From assembly GCA_003135495.1 (NCBI GenBank), contig PLBX01000128.1, positions 3,092 to 12,980 on the forward strand: DNA of 9,889 nucleotides, in the 5' to 3' direction. Positions 1-7,061 of the stretch are shown here, in pieces. How positions within the stretch are numbered: the stretch's first letter is position 1; each line of letters starts with the position of its first letter. The notes below the pieces were generated by a model, which saw only the letters and a list, made by a program, of their open reading frames with translations, was not told where the DNA came from and searched no databases. The translations under genes and the position numbers were made by a program. This DNA comes from Acidobacteriaceae bacterium (GTDB taxonomy: Bacteria > Acidobacteriota > Terriglobia > Terriglobales > Acidobacteriaceae).

Positions 1-47
1 ACATGCGCGCCAATGTATCCGGTCGAACCGGTCAGGAATATCGCCAC
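1..47 (-). CDS. NAD(P)-binding SDR/epimerase-type protein, N-terminal fragment
   Basis: Only the first 15 codons and part of a sixteenth are inside the window. They read VAIFLTGSTGYIGAHV, a beta strand followed by TGSTGYIG, the TGxxGxxG dinucleotide-binding loop at the N-terminus of extended short-chain dehydrogenases and NAD-dependent epimerases. The frame is closed upstream by a TGA at 84-86, and GTG at 45-47 is the only usable start. A GGAG ribosome-binding site at 52-55 lies four bases before it. The start is inside the last codons of the acyl-CoA-reductase-like gene, so the two genes overlap by 16 bases and are probably translationally coupled. Fold assignment is fairly safe. Substrate (sugar nucleotide, acyl group or other) cannot be told from this fragment. 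Confidence 0.75.
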   Translation of the reverse strand, partial: MAIFLTGSTGYIGAH

Positions 48-2623
48 GTTGCTCCGTTCGTCCCAGTCTTCATTGTGTCGGCGTCATGCGCTGTCGAAGT
101 AGGCCTCGTCACCGACGCCAGTGGCATGTGCAACAAACGCGGGTTGCGCGCTTCCAGCGGCCGTCCCTCAATTAGCGGATAGGTCCATCGCCGCAACGCC
201 GGAATGTGGATAGCAATCCAATATTCCCACCAATCTAGTCCTGCCGTGTCATAACCGAAAATCTCTTTCTCTTCAGACGACAAAGCCTGCGATAGCTTCT
301 CGATATTATCCGCAATAAAGTCATGCTCATTCAGCAGAATAAATGGCTCGAACAATCCCACTAATTTTTCAACCCGCTCCAGGTTACGCTCCGTTTTTGC
401 CAGCGGTTTTTTCATTGCAGATGGCAGTGGCGACATCACTCGCTGAATCGATTTGACAATCATCTTCTGAGCCGGCGCCGACATGCGATTGTAGCGTTCC
501 TTCGAAACCGAAATCGCATCCATCCGTAGCCGCAGCCAAAATTCCAAACCCTCCTGCGCACGATAGTGCCGACGGTGCCCCAGCGACGTTAACTCGATGG
601 ATCGCCCCATGTCACATGGATTCGTTACCGATGTTGCGAGTTGGTATAACGGATCGTGCCGCCGCTCCACCAGCGCCGCGCCAATCAGCGTCATCCCTGC
701 GCATACGGCATCCACCGGAATAATATCCAGTCGCTTACGTTCGTTCGAAGGCAGTTGCCGAAACGCGGTACCCAGTAAATACGACAGAGAGGCCGAAGTG
801 TTGATGCCTTCATTCCATCCCCGAAATGGCCTCGCCACCGACGTCTCCACAATCGCCGGACGAACAATCGCAATCGGCAGCCCAACGCCATTCTTCGCGA
901 TCAGCGTCTCTGCCAGACTCTTTGTGAATGTATAGGTGTTAGGCCATCCCAGTTCCCGCGCGCGCCGAGTCGCCTCTTCGGTTAGATAATTTTTCAGCCA
1001 TCGCACGCGATTTTTGCGCACCTGATTTTCAAGCGCCTGACCACTAAGCCCTTTTGCCGCGTGCTCTTTCTCTAACGCCTGCTTCCTCAATTCTTCAGTG
1101 ACTTCCGGACCCTCAGCTCGCGCCTCCGCTGACTCGACCAGATCGTGTAGCCGATGCCATTCCTTTTCCGCATCAAAATCCGGTAAACCCGCGGGCGTGT
1201 AATTCGGACGCAAACGCTCACTGACTCGTCCATCGCGCTGCCCCGCCACATAGCATGTCGAAAGATGCAGCAATGCCGCGTGGTCCGACCCACGAATGAA
1301 TTCGATCAGATGATATGTGGAATCCACATTCACAGCCAGCGCGTCCCGCAGATCAGGGTTGAAATCCGTGAGCCCTGAGCTGTTGATGACTAGATCCAGT
1401 TCCTTCCGCAAACGTTCCGCGACGTCAGGATCCATACCCACATTAGGCTGCGAAACGTCGCCCTCAATTACCTCGATTTTTTCCGCCAGCAACGCGCCCA
1501 ACCGATCGCCATATTTTTCAAACAATGGGTCAAAAACGGGTGATCCCTCGATCATCTTTTCGAAGCGCTTCTGCGCCGGACTGGACTTCTGCCTCCGGAT
1601 CAGCAAATAAAGTTTTCCAATTTCCGGAAGGTCCATCAGTGTGTTTGCCAGCCACACCTTGCCGATAAATCCGGTGACTCCGATCAACATCACGCGTTTG
1701 CCGCCAAGAGACTTACGCACCGAAAACGGCGCTGGATGCCGTGTTTCGTCGAAATAAACAATAGGACGGACTCGCGGCGACTCTACTCGCTCTGCCGGAA
1801 TAATCGCTGACTCCAGCGCCTTCGTACCTCGCAAACCGAGCGCCCTCACCCATCGCGCCGCGCTCTGCTGCCCGTCCGGGCCTGCTTCACGAATCCGGGC
1901 AAATAAACCCCGGGGGCGAATAACCGGACTGAGCAACCGACCCGTGGCTACGCCATCACGGAAATCAAGACGGTTGGCAATAATCCACCGCACGCCGAGA
2001 TGCCACGCTAGCGGCCTCATCACATGTTCCAGCCCCTGGCTCACCAAGACAACATCCACGCCCGTGGCCCGGAGCGCTTTGAGAGCGCGCACTCCATCTT
2101 CCTTAAGCAACGGTTTAAGCTTGTACTCGAACTCCTCTTCGCCCAAAAGATCGAGCCGGTCGCGCGTGATGCCTCGCAGAACGGCGTGCACGATCCGAGT
2201 AGCAGCCACGCGGTTCGCCGCATACAAAAATGGACGCAGCAGCGCCATCAAAAGCACCAGGCTGCGCCGCATGGCTCTTGCAATAAATGTCTGACTGTTC
2301 CAGGTAAAAAACGCGATCGGACGAACCGTAGTCAACTCGAGCAGACTTCCTTCCACGCGCCAGTAAACAGGTGACGTAGGCCGCGAACGCCCACCAGGCA
2401 GTGCAGTCAACGACGGAGTCGTGTCGTCTTTCGACGTTACGGGCACCACCACATTCTGTGACGCTCTATGCTGCGTGGCTTGCTGCTGGCCGGACCGAGG
2501 CCCCTCCGACTTTACGCTGTCCAAGCTCCGCGCATCTGAACGGACGCCGGCACTGTTAGTGCCAGCGCCAGCGTCAATCGACGTGCTGCGTGGTCCTTCT
2601 TCGAGATTGCTCACAGGTTCCAA
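32..2623 (-). CDS. Fatty acyl-CoA reductase-type SDR with degenerate N-terminal HAD-like domain
   Basis: 863 residues if it starts at TTG 2623. An in-frame stop lies immediately upstream, GTG 2614 is an alternative, and neither start has a good ribosome site. Residues 1-85 are Ser/Gly/Ala/Gln-rich and probably disordered. Residues 100-240 resemble a HAD phosphatase of the SerB type: a hydrophobic strand at 102-106, a motif-II-like strand VVLVSQG at 191-197, and a typical 'GVATGRL' stretch. The DxDxT nucleophile position instead reads TWNSQ, and no DD motif follows, so catalysis is not expected. Residues 309-640 form an extended SDR (NAD_binding_4/FAR type): GVTGFIG 315-321, LLIRR 340-344, STCYVAG 455-461, catalytic Y564-TFT-K568, RPAI 588-591. 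A charged helical insert fills about 482-560. A helical FAR-like C-terminal part follows. The predicted reaction is NADPH-dependent reduction of a fatty acyl thioester to aldehyde or alcohol. Which product, and whether it serves wax, ether lipid or another lipid, is not visible. Confidence 0.85.
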   Translation of the reverse strand: MEPVSNLEEGPRSTSIDAGAGTNSAGVRSDARSLDSVKSEGPRSGQQQATQHRASQNVVVPVTSKDDTTPSLTALPGGRSRPTSPVYWRVEGSLLELTTVRPIAFFTWNSQTFIARAMRRSLVLLMALLRPFLYAANRVAATRIVHAVLRGITRDRLDLLGEEEFEYKLKPLLKEDGVRALKALRATGVDVVLVSQGLEHVMRPLAWHLGVRWIIANRLDFRDGVATGRLLSPVIRPRGLFARIREAGPDGQQSAARWVRALGLRGTKALESAIIPAERVESPRVRPIVYFDETRHPAPFSVRKSLGGKRVMLIGVTGFIGKVWLANTLMDLPEIGKLYLLIRRQKSSPAQKRFEKMIEGSPVFDPLFEKYGDRLGALLAEKIEVIEGDVSQPNVGMDPDVAERLRKELDLVINSSGLTDFNPDLRDALAVNVDSTYHLIEFIRGSDHAALLHLSTCYVAGQRDGRVSERLRPNYTPAGLPDFDAEKEWHRLHDLVESAEARAEGPEVTEELRKQALEKEHAAKGLSGQALENQVRKNRVRWLKNYLTEEATRRARELGWPNTYTFTKSLAETLIAKNGVGLPIAIVRPAIVETSVARPFRGWNEGINTSASLSYLLGTAFRQLPSNERKRLDIIPVDAVCAGMTLIGAALVERRHDPLYQLATSVTNPCDMGRSIELTSLGHRRHYRAQEGLEFWLRLRMDAISVSKERYNRMSAPAQKMIVKSIQRVMSPLPSAMKKPLAKTERNLERVEKLVGLFEPFILLNEHDFIADNIEKLSQALSSEEKEIFGYDTAGLDWWEYWIAIHIPALRRWTYPLIEGRPLEARNPRLLHMPLASVTRPTSTAHDADTMKTGTNGATWRYS
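52..55 (-). promoter_or_regulatory. Ribosome-binding site for the left-edge SDR gene
   Basis: GGAG on the minus strand, four bases upstream of the GTG at 45-47 and embedded in the final codons of the preceding reductase gene. It supports the GTG as the real start, because no other ATG, GTG or TTG exists in this frame before the upstream stop. Confidence 0.6.
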
Positions 2624-2727
2624 AGCTTATTTATCAGGCGCGAAGCACGGCGTGTTGGCGCTGGGAGCCGGAATCATCTATTTTAACCTCTACCTTCAAA
2701 ACCATGAGAAATAACCGCAAGGCCGCT

Positions 2728-2766
2728 CTAGGCGTCGATTTTCAAGCGAAACGTTCTACCACCCAT
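2728..2766 (-). other. Possible 12-residue leader ORF with a strong Shine-Dalgarno
   Basis: Between chrA and the reductase gene, the minus strand carries GGAGGTGA (2776-2783), an eight-base match to the 16S anti-SD. Nine bases after it is an ATG (2764-2766) opening the ORF MGGRTFRLKIDA, which stops at 2728. The rest of the 171-bp spacer (2624-2794) holds an AT-rich TAAAAT that could be a -10 box but has no convincing -35. This could be a leader peptide, a remnant, or chance. Confidence 0.25.
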
Positions 2767-2794
2767 AGTCTGCTCTCACCTCCGATTCCGGCAT

Positions 2795-4000
2795 TTACCA
2801 CATTAGCCATCCCACGACCGCCGCCCCCACTACTACCCAAGCCGAGTTAACTCGGAGCCATAGCAACGCGATTAGGCTTGCGATAAATACGATCAGCGTT
2901 GTGCGGTCAACAATAGACGTGCGTCCCAACTGCATCGCCACCACCGCCATTAATGCCAGTGAGCCTGCAACTACGCCATCCAGCGCAGCGGACGCGACGG
3001 CGGACTTTCGCAGCCGCGGAAGAAATGGTCCGCTTATCGCTACCAATAAAAAACCAGGCAGAAAAATTCCTACCGTTGCGACCACCGCGCCCGGCCATCC
3101 GGCCACTATAAATCCGATGAAGGTAGCAGTCGCAGACAACGGTCCAGGAGTAAACTGCCCGACCGCTACGGCGTCGATCAGCTGCTTCTCGCTTAACCAG
3201 TGCAGACGCTCCACGAATTCGGTTTGCAAAAATGCAAGCAATACATATCCGCTGCCGAATATGACCGACCCTATTTTTAGGAATGATAAGAACAGGCGCA
3301 CAAGGCCAACCGGAACGGCCACGCTTGCGGCGCCAGCTGCAACTGCTGCTGCAATAAACTTCGACATTCCCACGAACTTATGAAATGCGATAGGATTTTT
3401 CGAGAATCCAGTTGCGCTAATACTTAGCAGCCGGTTCTTCATCGTCAAGGCCGCGACCGATACTAAGCCTGCAACCGCGAGCACTAGCACTGGGCTGATG
3501 CCAAGAAGACTTAGCGCTGCTGCCAGTGCTGCAATCAGAGCCAGCGAAATCGTCCGAACTCCGCTTCGCCCCATCTTAATCAAGGCCTGGATTACGATCG
3601 CAACCACGGCTGGCTTGATCGCTGAGAAGATGCCCTCAACCTTAGGTAGGGAGCCAAAACGCATATAGGCCCAGGCGATCACCGCCGCAATCGTTGCCGC
3701 CGGAATGATGAAACAACATCCGGCAACAATAAGGCCTCGCCATCCACGCTTGAGTTGCCCCACAAAAATTGCCACTTCCGTGGAGCTTGGGCCGGGAATC
3801 AGATTCGCCGTCGCCAGCCGGTCAAGAAATTGCTCGTGCGTAATCCAATGACGGCGACGGACGAATTCTTCTTCCATCATCGCCAGATGCGCGGCCGGGC
3901 CACCAAAGGCAATCGTGCCGAGCTTCAAAAAAACGATTGCAATATCGCCCAGCGAAGCATCCCTTGTTTCAGAATGTTCGATTTGTGAAGTCTCAGTCAT
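2795..4000 (-). CDS. chrA: ChrA-family chromate efflux transporter (two CHR domains)
   Basis: A 401-residue polytopic membrane protein of the CHR family, whose studied members export chromate from the cytoplasm. Length fits the long two-domain (LCHR) type of about 400 residues. The N-terminal half has FLKLGTIAFGGPAAH (24-38; FGGP 32-35) and LIPGPSSTE (67-75). The C-terminal half repeats the pattern with GSVIFGSGY (244-252) and QFTPGPLSATAT (282-292). These duplicated xPGP and FGxx motifs are the family signature. About ten hydrophobic segments are visible, with a short charged cytoplasmic N-terminus. ATG 4000 is preceded only by a weak purine run. A perfect hairpin lies 14 bases upstream in the leader. 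No chrB or chrC-like regulator is nearby, so chromate as the physiological substrate is family knowledge, not shown here. The stop is 171 bp before the reductase start. Confidence 0.93.
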   Translation of the reverse strand: MTETSQIEHSETRDASLGDIAIVFLKLGTIAFGGPAAHLAMMEEEFVRRRHWITHEQFLDRLATANLIPGPSSTEVAIFVGQLKRGWRGLIVAGCCFIIPAATIAAVIAWAYMRFGSLPKVEGIFSAIKPAVVAIVIQALIKMGRSGVRTISLALIAALAAALSLLGISPVLVLAVAGLVSVAALTMKNRLLSISATGFSKNPIAFHKFVGMSKFIAAAVAAGAASVAVPVGLVRLFLSFLKIGSVIFGSGYVLLAFLQTEFVERLHWLSEKQLIDAVAVGQFTPGPLSATATFIGFIVAGWPGAVVATVGIFLPGFLLVAISGPFLPRLRKSAVASAALDGVVAGSLALMAVVAMQLGRTSIVDRTTLIVFIASLIALLWLRVNSAWVVVGAAVVGWLMW

Positions 4001-4014
4001 TCTCGTTCGTGTGG

Positions 4015-4034
4015 CGCGGACACTCCTGTCCGCG
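4015..4034. repeat. Perfect 8-bp inverted repeat with 4-base loop upstream of chrA
   Basis: Arms CGCGGACA (4015-4022) and TGTCCGCG (4027-4034) flank CTCC, giving GGAG in the loop when read as chrA leader RNA. It lies 14 bases before the chrA ATG. No U-run follows on either strand, so it is not an obvious terminator. It may be a dispersed REP-like palindrome, an operator, or an RNA hairpin. I believe similar palindromes recur in acidobacterial intergenic DNA, but I cannot verify that here. Confidence 0.7.
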
Positions 4035-4142
4035 ATGACGCTGCAATAAATTCGAGGTTACAGCAAACCCGACTATGTTAAGAATGGGTAGGATGATTCG
4101 CCAGGAATGTATTTTCCGGCGAGAACGCACTGAAGGTAGTCA

Positions 4143-4160
4143 ATGGCAAAAGATAATTAA
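4143..4160 (+). other. Five-codon mini-ORF with ribosome site, just before small membrane gene
   Basis: ATG at 4143 opens MAKDN and stops with TAA at 4158-4160, one base before the ATG (4162) of the membrane protein. It has a credible ribosome site, AAGG at 4133-4136 with a six-base gap. The downstream gene has no clear site of its own, so reinitiation or coupling from this mini-ORF is possible. It could equally be accidental. Confidence 0.35.
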
Positions 4161-4161
4161 G

Positions 4162-4398
4162 ATGACGCCGCTTACCCTATTCGGTCTGGTTGCAGTAACG
4201 GCGATGCTTGTGACCTATGCATTGGAGAGTCGTAGCACGTGGTTCATCCTTGGATTTGCAGTGGCCTGCATTCTCGGTTCCGCATACGGATTTCTGCAGG
4301 GCGCATGGCCGTTTGGAGTGGTCGAGGCTATTTGGTCGGGAGTGGCTGCACGTCGCTGGTGGAAAGCGCGGTCAAAATTCAGCAGCCCGACCGATTAA
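4162..4398 (+). CDS. Small two-helix inner-membrane protein, function unknown
   Basis: 78 residues starting MTPLTLFGLVAVTAM. The frame is open upstream to an ATG at 4075, but the extra 29 residues are charged and contain no recognisable domain, while MTPL begins a clean hydrophobic helix, so I choose 4162. Two membrane segments are visible (about 3-20 and 26-46). They are followed by a conserved-looking stretch, GFLQGAWPFGVVEAIWS (about 43-59), and a basic, Trp-containing tail (ARRWWKARSKF). I recall similar short uncharacterised membrane proteins in proteobacteria and acidobacteria, but know no assigned function. It is divergent from chrA and ends 23 bases from the convergent stop of sthA. 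No terminator is evident in that gap. Confidence 0.6.
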   Translation: MTPLTLFGLVAVTAMLVTYALESRSTWFILGFAVACILGSAYGFLQGAWPFGVVEAIWSGVAARRWWKARSKFSSPTD

Positions 4399-4421
4399 TA
4401 CTATAGCTCGCAATCTTCCTC

Positions 4422-5810
4422 TCACAGCTTATTGAGTCCATCGAGCGCGGCCACTTTATAAGCTTCAGCTAAGGTCGGATAGTTGAATACGGTGTCGCGG
4501 AAATATTCGATGGTCGCTCCCATTGCCAGCACCACTTGTCCGATATGCACGATTTCCGCCGCGCGCTCTCCAATAATGTGCACGCCCAAAAGCTTCAGAC
4601 TCTCGGGATCGAACAATATCTTTAGCAGGCCTTGATCATCACCCAGCATCTGGCCTTTCGCCAACTCCGAGTAACGCGCCAAACCACTCTCGTAAGGAGT
4701 TTTGCTGAGTGTAAGTTCCTCTTCGGTGGCGCCCACCATGGAAATTTCAGGAATAGTGTAGATACCGAACGGAATCAGGTTCGGCAACAAACGGCTGGGC
4801 TTGCCGAACATGTGACAACCGGCAAGGCGTCCTTGCTCCATCGAAGTACTCGCGAGCGAGGGAAAGCCAATAACATCGCCGGCCGCGTAAATATGCGGCA
4901 CCATGGTCTGAAAATTTTCGTTCACCGTCAATTTGCCGCGAGCATCGGCTGCCAAACCAGCGGCCTCAATTTTCAGCATGTCGCTGTTGGCTTTGCGTCC
5001 AATCGTATACAGAAGGGCCTGACCCCGGATTTTCTTTCCACTTTCGAGCATCGCGAAAACCTTATCGCGCTCGTCATCAAAGCCCACCTTCACAACCTTT
5101 TCGCCTACCCGGAACACAGTCCCCAATTGCCGCAACTGGTAACACAGGCTCTCGATGATTTCGCGGTCCACAAAATCCAGCAGCGTCGGACGCTGGTCCA
5201 GCAACGTCACTTTCACTCCAAGCGCAGTGAACATCGACGCATATTCCAAGCCAATGATGCCGGCCCCTACAACAATTAATTCTCGCGGTATCTCATCGAG
5301 GCCGTGCACGTGGTCAGAATCGAAGATGCGCTGCCCATCCACCGGAATCCCGTCAATATGTGCCGGGCGTGTGCCGCATGCAATCAGAATCTTCTCGCCG
5401 CGCACCTGCTGGGTGCCTTCTTCACTTACGATTTCAATGGTATGCGGATCGACAAAGTGGGCATCCCCTTCCAGCGCGGTCACGTAATTTCGCCGCAACT
5501 GCGCTTTGATTACATCAACCTCCCGTGTCATTACCGCTGTAGCCCGCAGAGTTAAATCGGACATCAGGATGCGGTCTTTTACAACATACCCGCGGCCATA
5601 AAAAGACCGCTGCCGCAGCCCGCTCAAATACAGCACAGCCTCGCGCAACACTTTACTGGGAATCGTTCCCGTATGAACGCAGACTCCTCCCATAGTTAGG
5701 CGCCGATCAATAATCGCGACCTTCTTGCGCATCTTAGCCGCGCAAATCGCTCCCTTTTGTCCTGCGGGGCCGCTTCCAATCACAACAAGGTCATAGTCAT
5801 TGATCTGCAT
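4422..5810 (-). CDS. sthA: Soluble (Si-specific) NAD(P)+ transhydrogenase
   Basis: A 462-residue cytoplasmic FAD flavoprotein of the pyridine nucleotide-disulfide oxidoreductase superfamily. It transfers hydride between NADPH and NAD+, and its usual role is removal of excess NADPH. The FAD fingerprint is VVIGSGPAG (9-17). The segment GGVCVHTGTIPSK (41-53) keeps only one cysteine where lipoamide dehydrogenase and mercuric reductase have a CxxxxC redox pair. The NAD(P) site is VGAGIIGLEYA (181-191), and the second FAD motif is AAGDVIGFPSLA (309-320). The C-terminal dimer interface has HIIGERAAEIVHIGQ (411-425) and FNYPTLAEAY (442-451), with Tyr where disulfide reductases have the catalytic His. 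This pattern matches E. coli SthA/UdhA along its whole length. ATG 5810 begins just before the first strand but lacks a visible ribosome site. A short palindrome lies about 45 bp upstream. Confidence 0.93.
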   Translation of the reverse strand: MQINDYDLVVIGSGPAGQKGAICAAKMRKKVAIIDRRLTMGGVCVHTGTIPSKVLREAVLYLSGLRQRSFYGRGYVVKDRILMSDLTLRATAVMTREVDVIKAQLRRNYVTALEGDAHFVDPHTIEIVSEEGTQQVRGEKILIACGTRPAHIDGIPVDGQRIFDSDHVHGLDEIPRELIVVGAGIIGLEYASMFTALGVKVTLLDQRPTLLDFVDREIIESLCYQLRQLGTVFRVGEKVVKVGFDDERDKVFAMLESGKKIRGQALLYTIGRKANSDMLKIEAAGLAADARGKLTVNENFQTMVPHIYAAGDVIGFPSLASTSMEQGRLAGCHMFGKPSRLLPNLIPFGIYTIPEISMVGATEEELTLSKTPYESGLARYSELAKGQMLGDDQGLLKILFDPESLKLLGVHIIGERAAEIVHIGQVVLAMGATIEYFRDTVFNYPTLAEAYKVAALDGLNKL

Positions 5811-5855
5811 AGGTGCCGTAGAACAAACCTAGCATCCTAATAACTTGAGGCGAAA

Positions 5856-5870
5856 GATACCGTTGGTATC
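5856..5870. repeat. Short inverted repeat upstream of sthA
   Basis: GATACC-GTT-GGTATC is a perfect 6-bp inverted repeat with a 3-base centre, 45 bp before the sthA ATG, in the spacer shared with the 3' end of the YkgJ gene. Its position suits a repressor or activator operator. Nothing in the sequence identifies a cognate regulator. Confidence 0.35.
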
Positions 5871-5988
5871 GAACGGAAACTTAAGCACGCTCTAATAAGT
5901 TCTATGGAGGATTTCGCAACTGGAAACACAAGTGTCGACTTAAGAAATCTAACAACTCCAACATTGATAAGCGAAGTTTTTAGAACGC

Positions 5989-6621
5989 TTACTCCGTGTA
6001 GGCGGAAGCATCTCTCCTCACGGAATACGCAACGGTCGTCTGGCCGGCACCCAACTTCCGCAATAATTTCGTTTCGAGGTCATCGGGATCTGGCACCATC
6101 TCGCAAGCCGCAATTTGCTCGTCACTTGCTCCATGAAAGCACAATTCGCAAACACCCAATCCTCCTTCAGAGCGCACCGGAGGGCCAAACGTGCGGCAGG
6201 TCATGGGTCGAGATGCATACAGTTCGCACAAGCCTGTCTCCGGATCAAGTACCGGGCAGACCTCATCGTTGCCAAATTCTGCGAAGCGTTGTTCTTGCTC
6301 TGAACCTTCCTCAAACACGCGCTTGTCGAGTACGCCTGTCTTCGCATCACCGGGAAAATTCGCGGCCAGCCGGGCTACCGAATCATCTGCCCTGTCGCGT
6401 ATCCGCCCGGCCCGGACCGGGTCAGACTTTTCGAGGTCGAGCATTCCCTGCTCCAATCGAGCGGCATCCAGTCGATTGATGGCAAATACACCCACGCAGC
6501 ACTGCGCGCAACCGGGACGGCATACGAGCCACTCGCCGCTGCGCCGCGTTGCATCCGCGAGAGCGGCATCCACGATCTTAATGAGTTCGCCGTCTATGAC
6601 TGGCGGTCGGCGTAACAGCAT
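5989..6621 (-). CDS. YkgJ-family cysteine cluster (putative Zn/Fe-chelating) protein
   Basis: 210 residues from ATG 6621. A TTG at 6666 would add 15 residues and has no better ribosome site. Numbering from the ATG, the family core is CxxxCxxCC (C34, C38, C41, C42) followed by CPVLDPETGLCELYASRPMTC (C122, C132, C142) and a FGPP turn. This is the UPF0153/YkgJ pattern, annotated as zinc- or iron-chelating. Additional cysteines at 158, 161 and 173 give ten in all, enough for one or two metal sites. Roughly 70 residues between the two cysteine blocks are helical and charged. The protein is cytoplasmic, with no signal peptide. The biochemical role of the family is not established. It lies downstream of, and co-directional with, a second small Cys-rich gene (gap 69 bp from ATG, 24 bp from TTG), suggesting an operon. 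Confidence 0.85.
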   Translation of the reverse strand: MLLRRPPVIDGELIKIVDAALADATRRSGEWLVCRPGCAQCCVGVFAINRLDAARLEQGMLDLEKSDPVRAGRIRDRADDSVARLAANFPGDAKTGVLDKRVFEEGSEQEQRFAEFGNDEVCPVLDPETGLCELYASRPMTCRTFGPPVRSEGGLGVCELCFHGASDEQIAACEMVPDPDDLETKLLRKLGAGQTTVAYSVRRDASAYTE

Positions 6622-6690
6622 AATCCACAGGATATAGGAGGACGTCTCTCCAGTAGCGGTCGCCAAAGCAGTTGGCCGATTTAACGAGAA

Positions 6691-7050
6691 CTAACTTGCT
6701 TTGGCAATATCGATACTTCCCAGCCCACGTCTTCTCCGCAGCGCGGTCAGAACATCGGGCTGGCAAATGGGGCAAAACGGCAGCGGTATCACCGACGCGA
6801 CATCCGTGCCATCAAGCCAGACGTACGCATCGAGATATTGCATGGCAGAGCGGCACTCTTTGCATTCCCGCGGTAGCCGCATGCCCGATGAATTTTGTTT
6901 GAGAAACTCTTTTATCGCGGCGACCGTCTTTTCTTTCGCGTTGTTCTGTGAAGAGTTCTGTACTTGGGAAGTTCGAGCGGCAGGTTCAAAATTGCTGGAA
7001 TTGATGCATCGCGGTATTTCGTTTGACTGCGTTTTCTTAGGCTTGGACAC
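6691..7050 (-). CDS. Small zinc-ribbon-like protein, function unknown
   Basis: 119 residues. I do not recognise the family. The start is GTG 7050, supported by a GGAGG ribosome site at 7057-7061 with a six-base spacer. The first 40 residues are polar, Ser/Asn/Gln-rich and probably disordered. A helix (about 39-52) follows. A C63-xx-C66 ... C93-xx-C96 pair encloses 26 residues, compatible with a tetrahedral zinc-ribbon knuckle, and the second knuckle sits in a PFCPICQ context. The C-terminus has an RRRR patch (105-108) that could contact nucleic acid or another acidic partner. It precedes the YkgJ gene on the same strand. The real ribosome site and the ordered CxxC spacing argue that it is a gene rather than a chance frame. 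Confidence 0.65.
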   Translation of the reverse strand: MSKPKKTQSNEIPRCINSSNFEPAARTSQVQNSSQNNAKEKTVAAIKEFLKQNSSGMRLPRECKECRSAMQYLDAYVWLDGTDVASVIPLPFCPICQPDVLTALRRRRGLGSIDIAKAS

Positions 7051-7056
7051 GAAGAG

Positions 7057-7061
7057 CCTCC
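7057..7061 (-). promoter_or_regulatory. GGAGG ribosome-binding site fixing a GTG start
   Basis: GGAGG on the minus strand, six bases before GTG 7050, decides the start of the zinc-ribbon-like gene. An ATG at 7063 overlapping this site is in a different frame. Confidence 0.6.

Noticed and set aside
2718..2730. AAGGCCGCTC near the reductase leader, identical to one arm of the right-edge terminator
   Set aside because: The complementary arm is missing here, so it cannot form that terminator. The match is probably coincidental.
2901..3383. 160-codon plus-strand frame opposite chrA
   Set aside because: It is Thr/Ala/Pro-rich shadow translation of a membrane protein gene.
4632..5279. 215-codon plus-strand frame opposite sthA
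   Set aside because: It is fully antisense to a well-matched sthA and has no recognisable domain or ribosome site.
4422..5810. Mercuric reductase or lipoamide dehydrogenase
   Set aside because: Only one cysteine is present in the GGVCVHTGTIPSK motif, and the C-terminal catalytic His is replaced. Both features fit the transhydrogenase instead.
5970..5995. Possible terminator after the YkgJ gene
   Set aside because: Only five base pairs (AAGCG/CGCTT) form around a T-rich loop, and they overlap the stop codon. Too weak to call.
5904..6479. 191-codon plus-strand frame opposite the YkgJ gene
   Set aside because: The translation is Arg/Pro/His-rich with no motif and is antisense to the conserved cysteine cluster gene. 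The few hundred bases it shares with the spacer show no separate signal.
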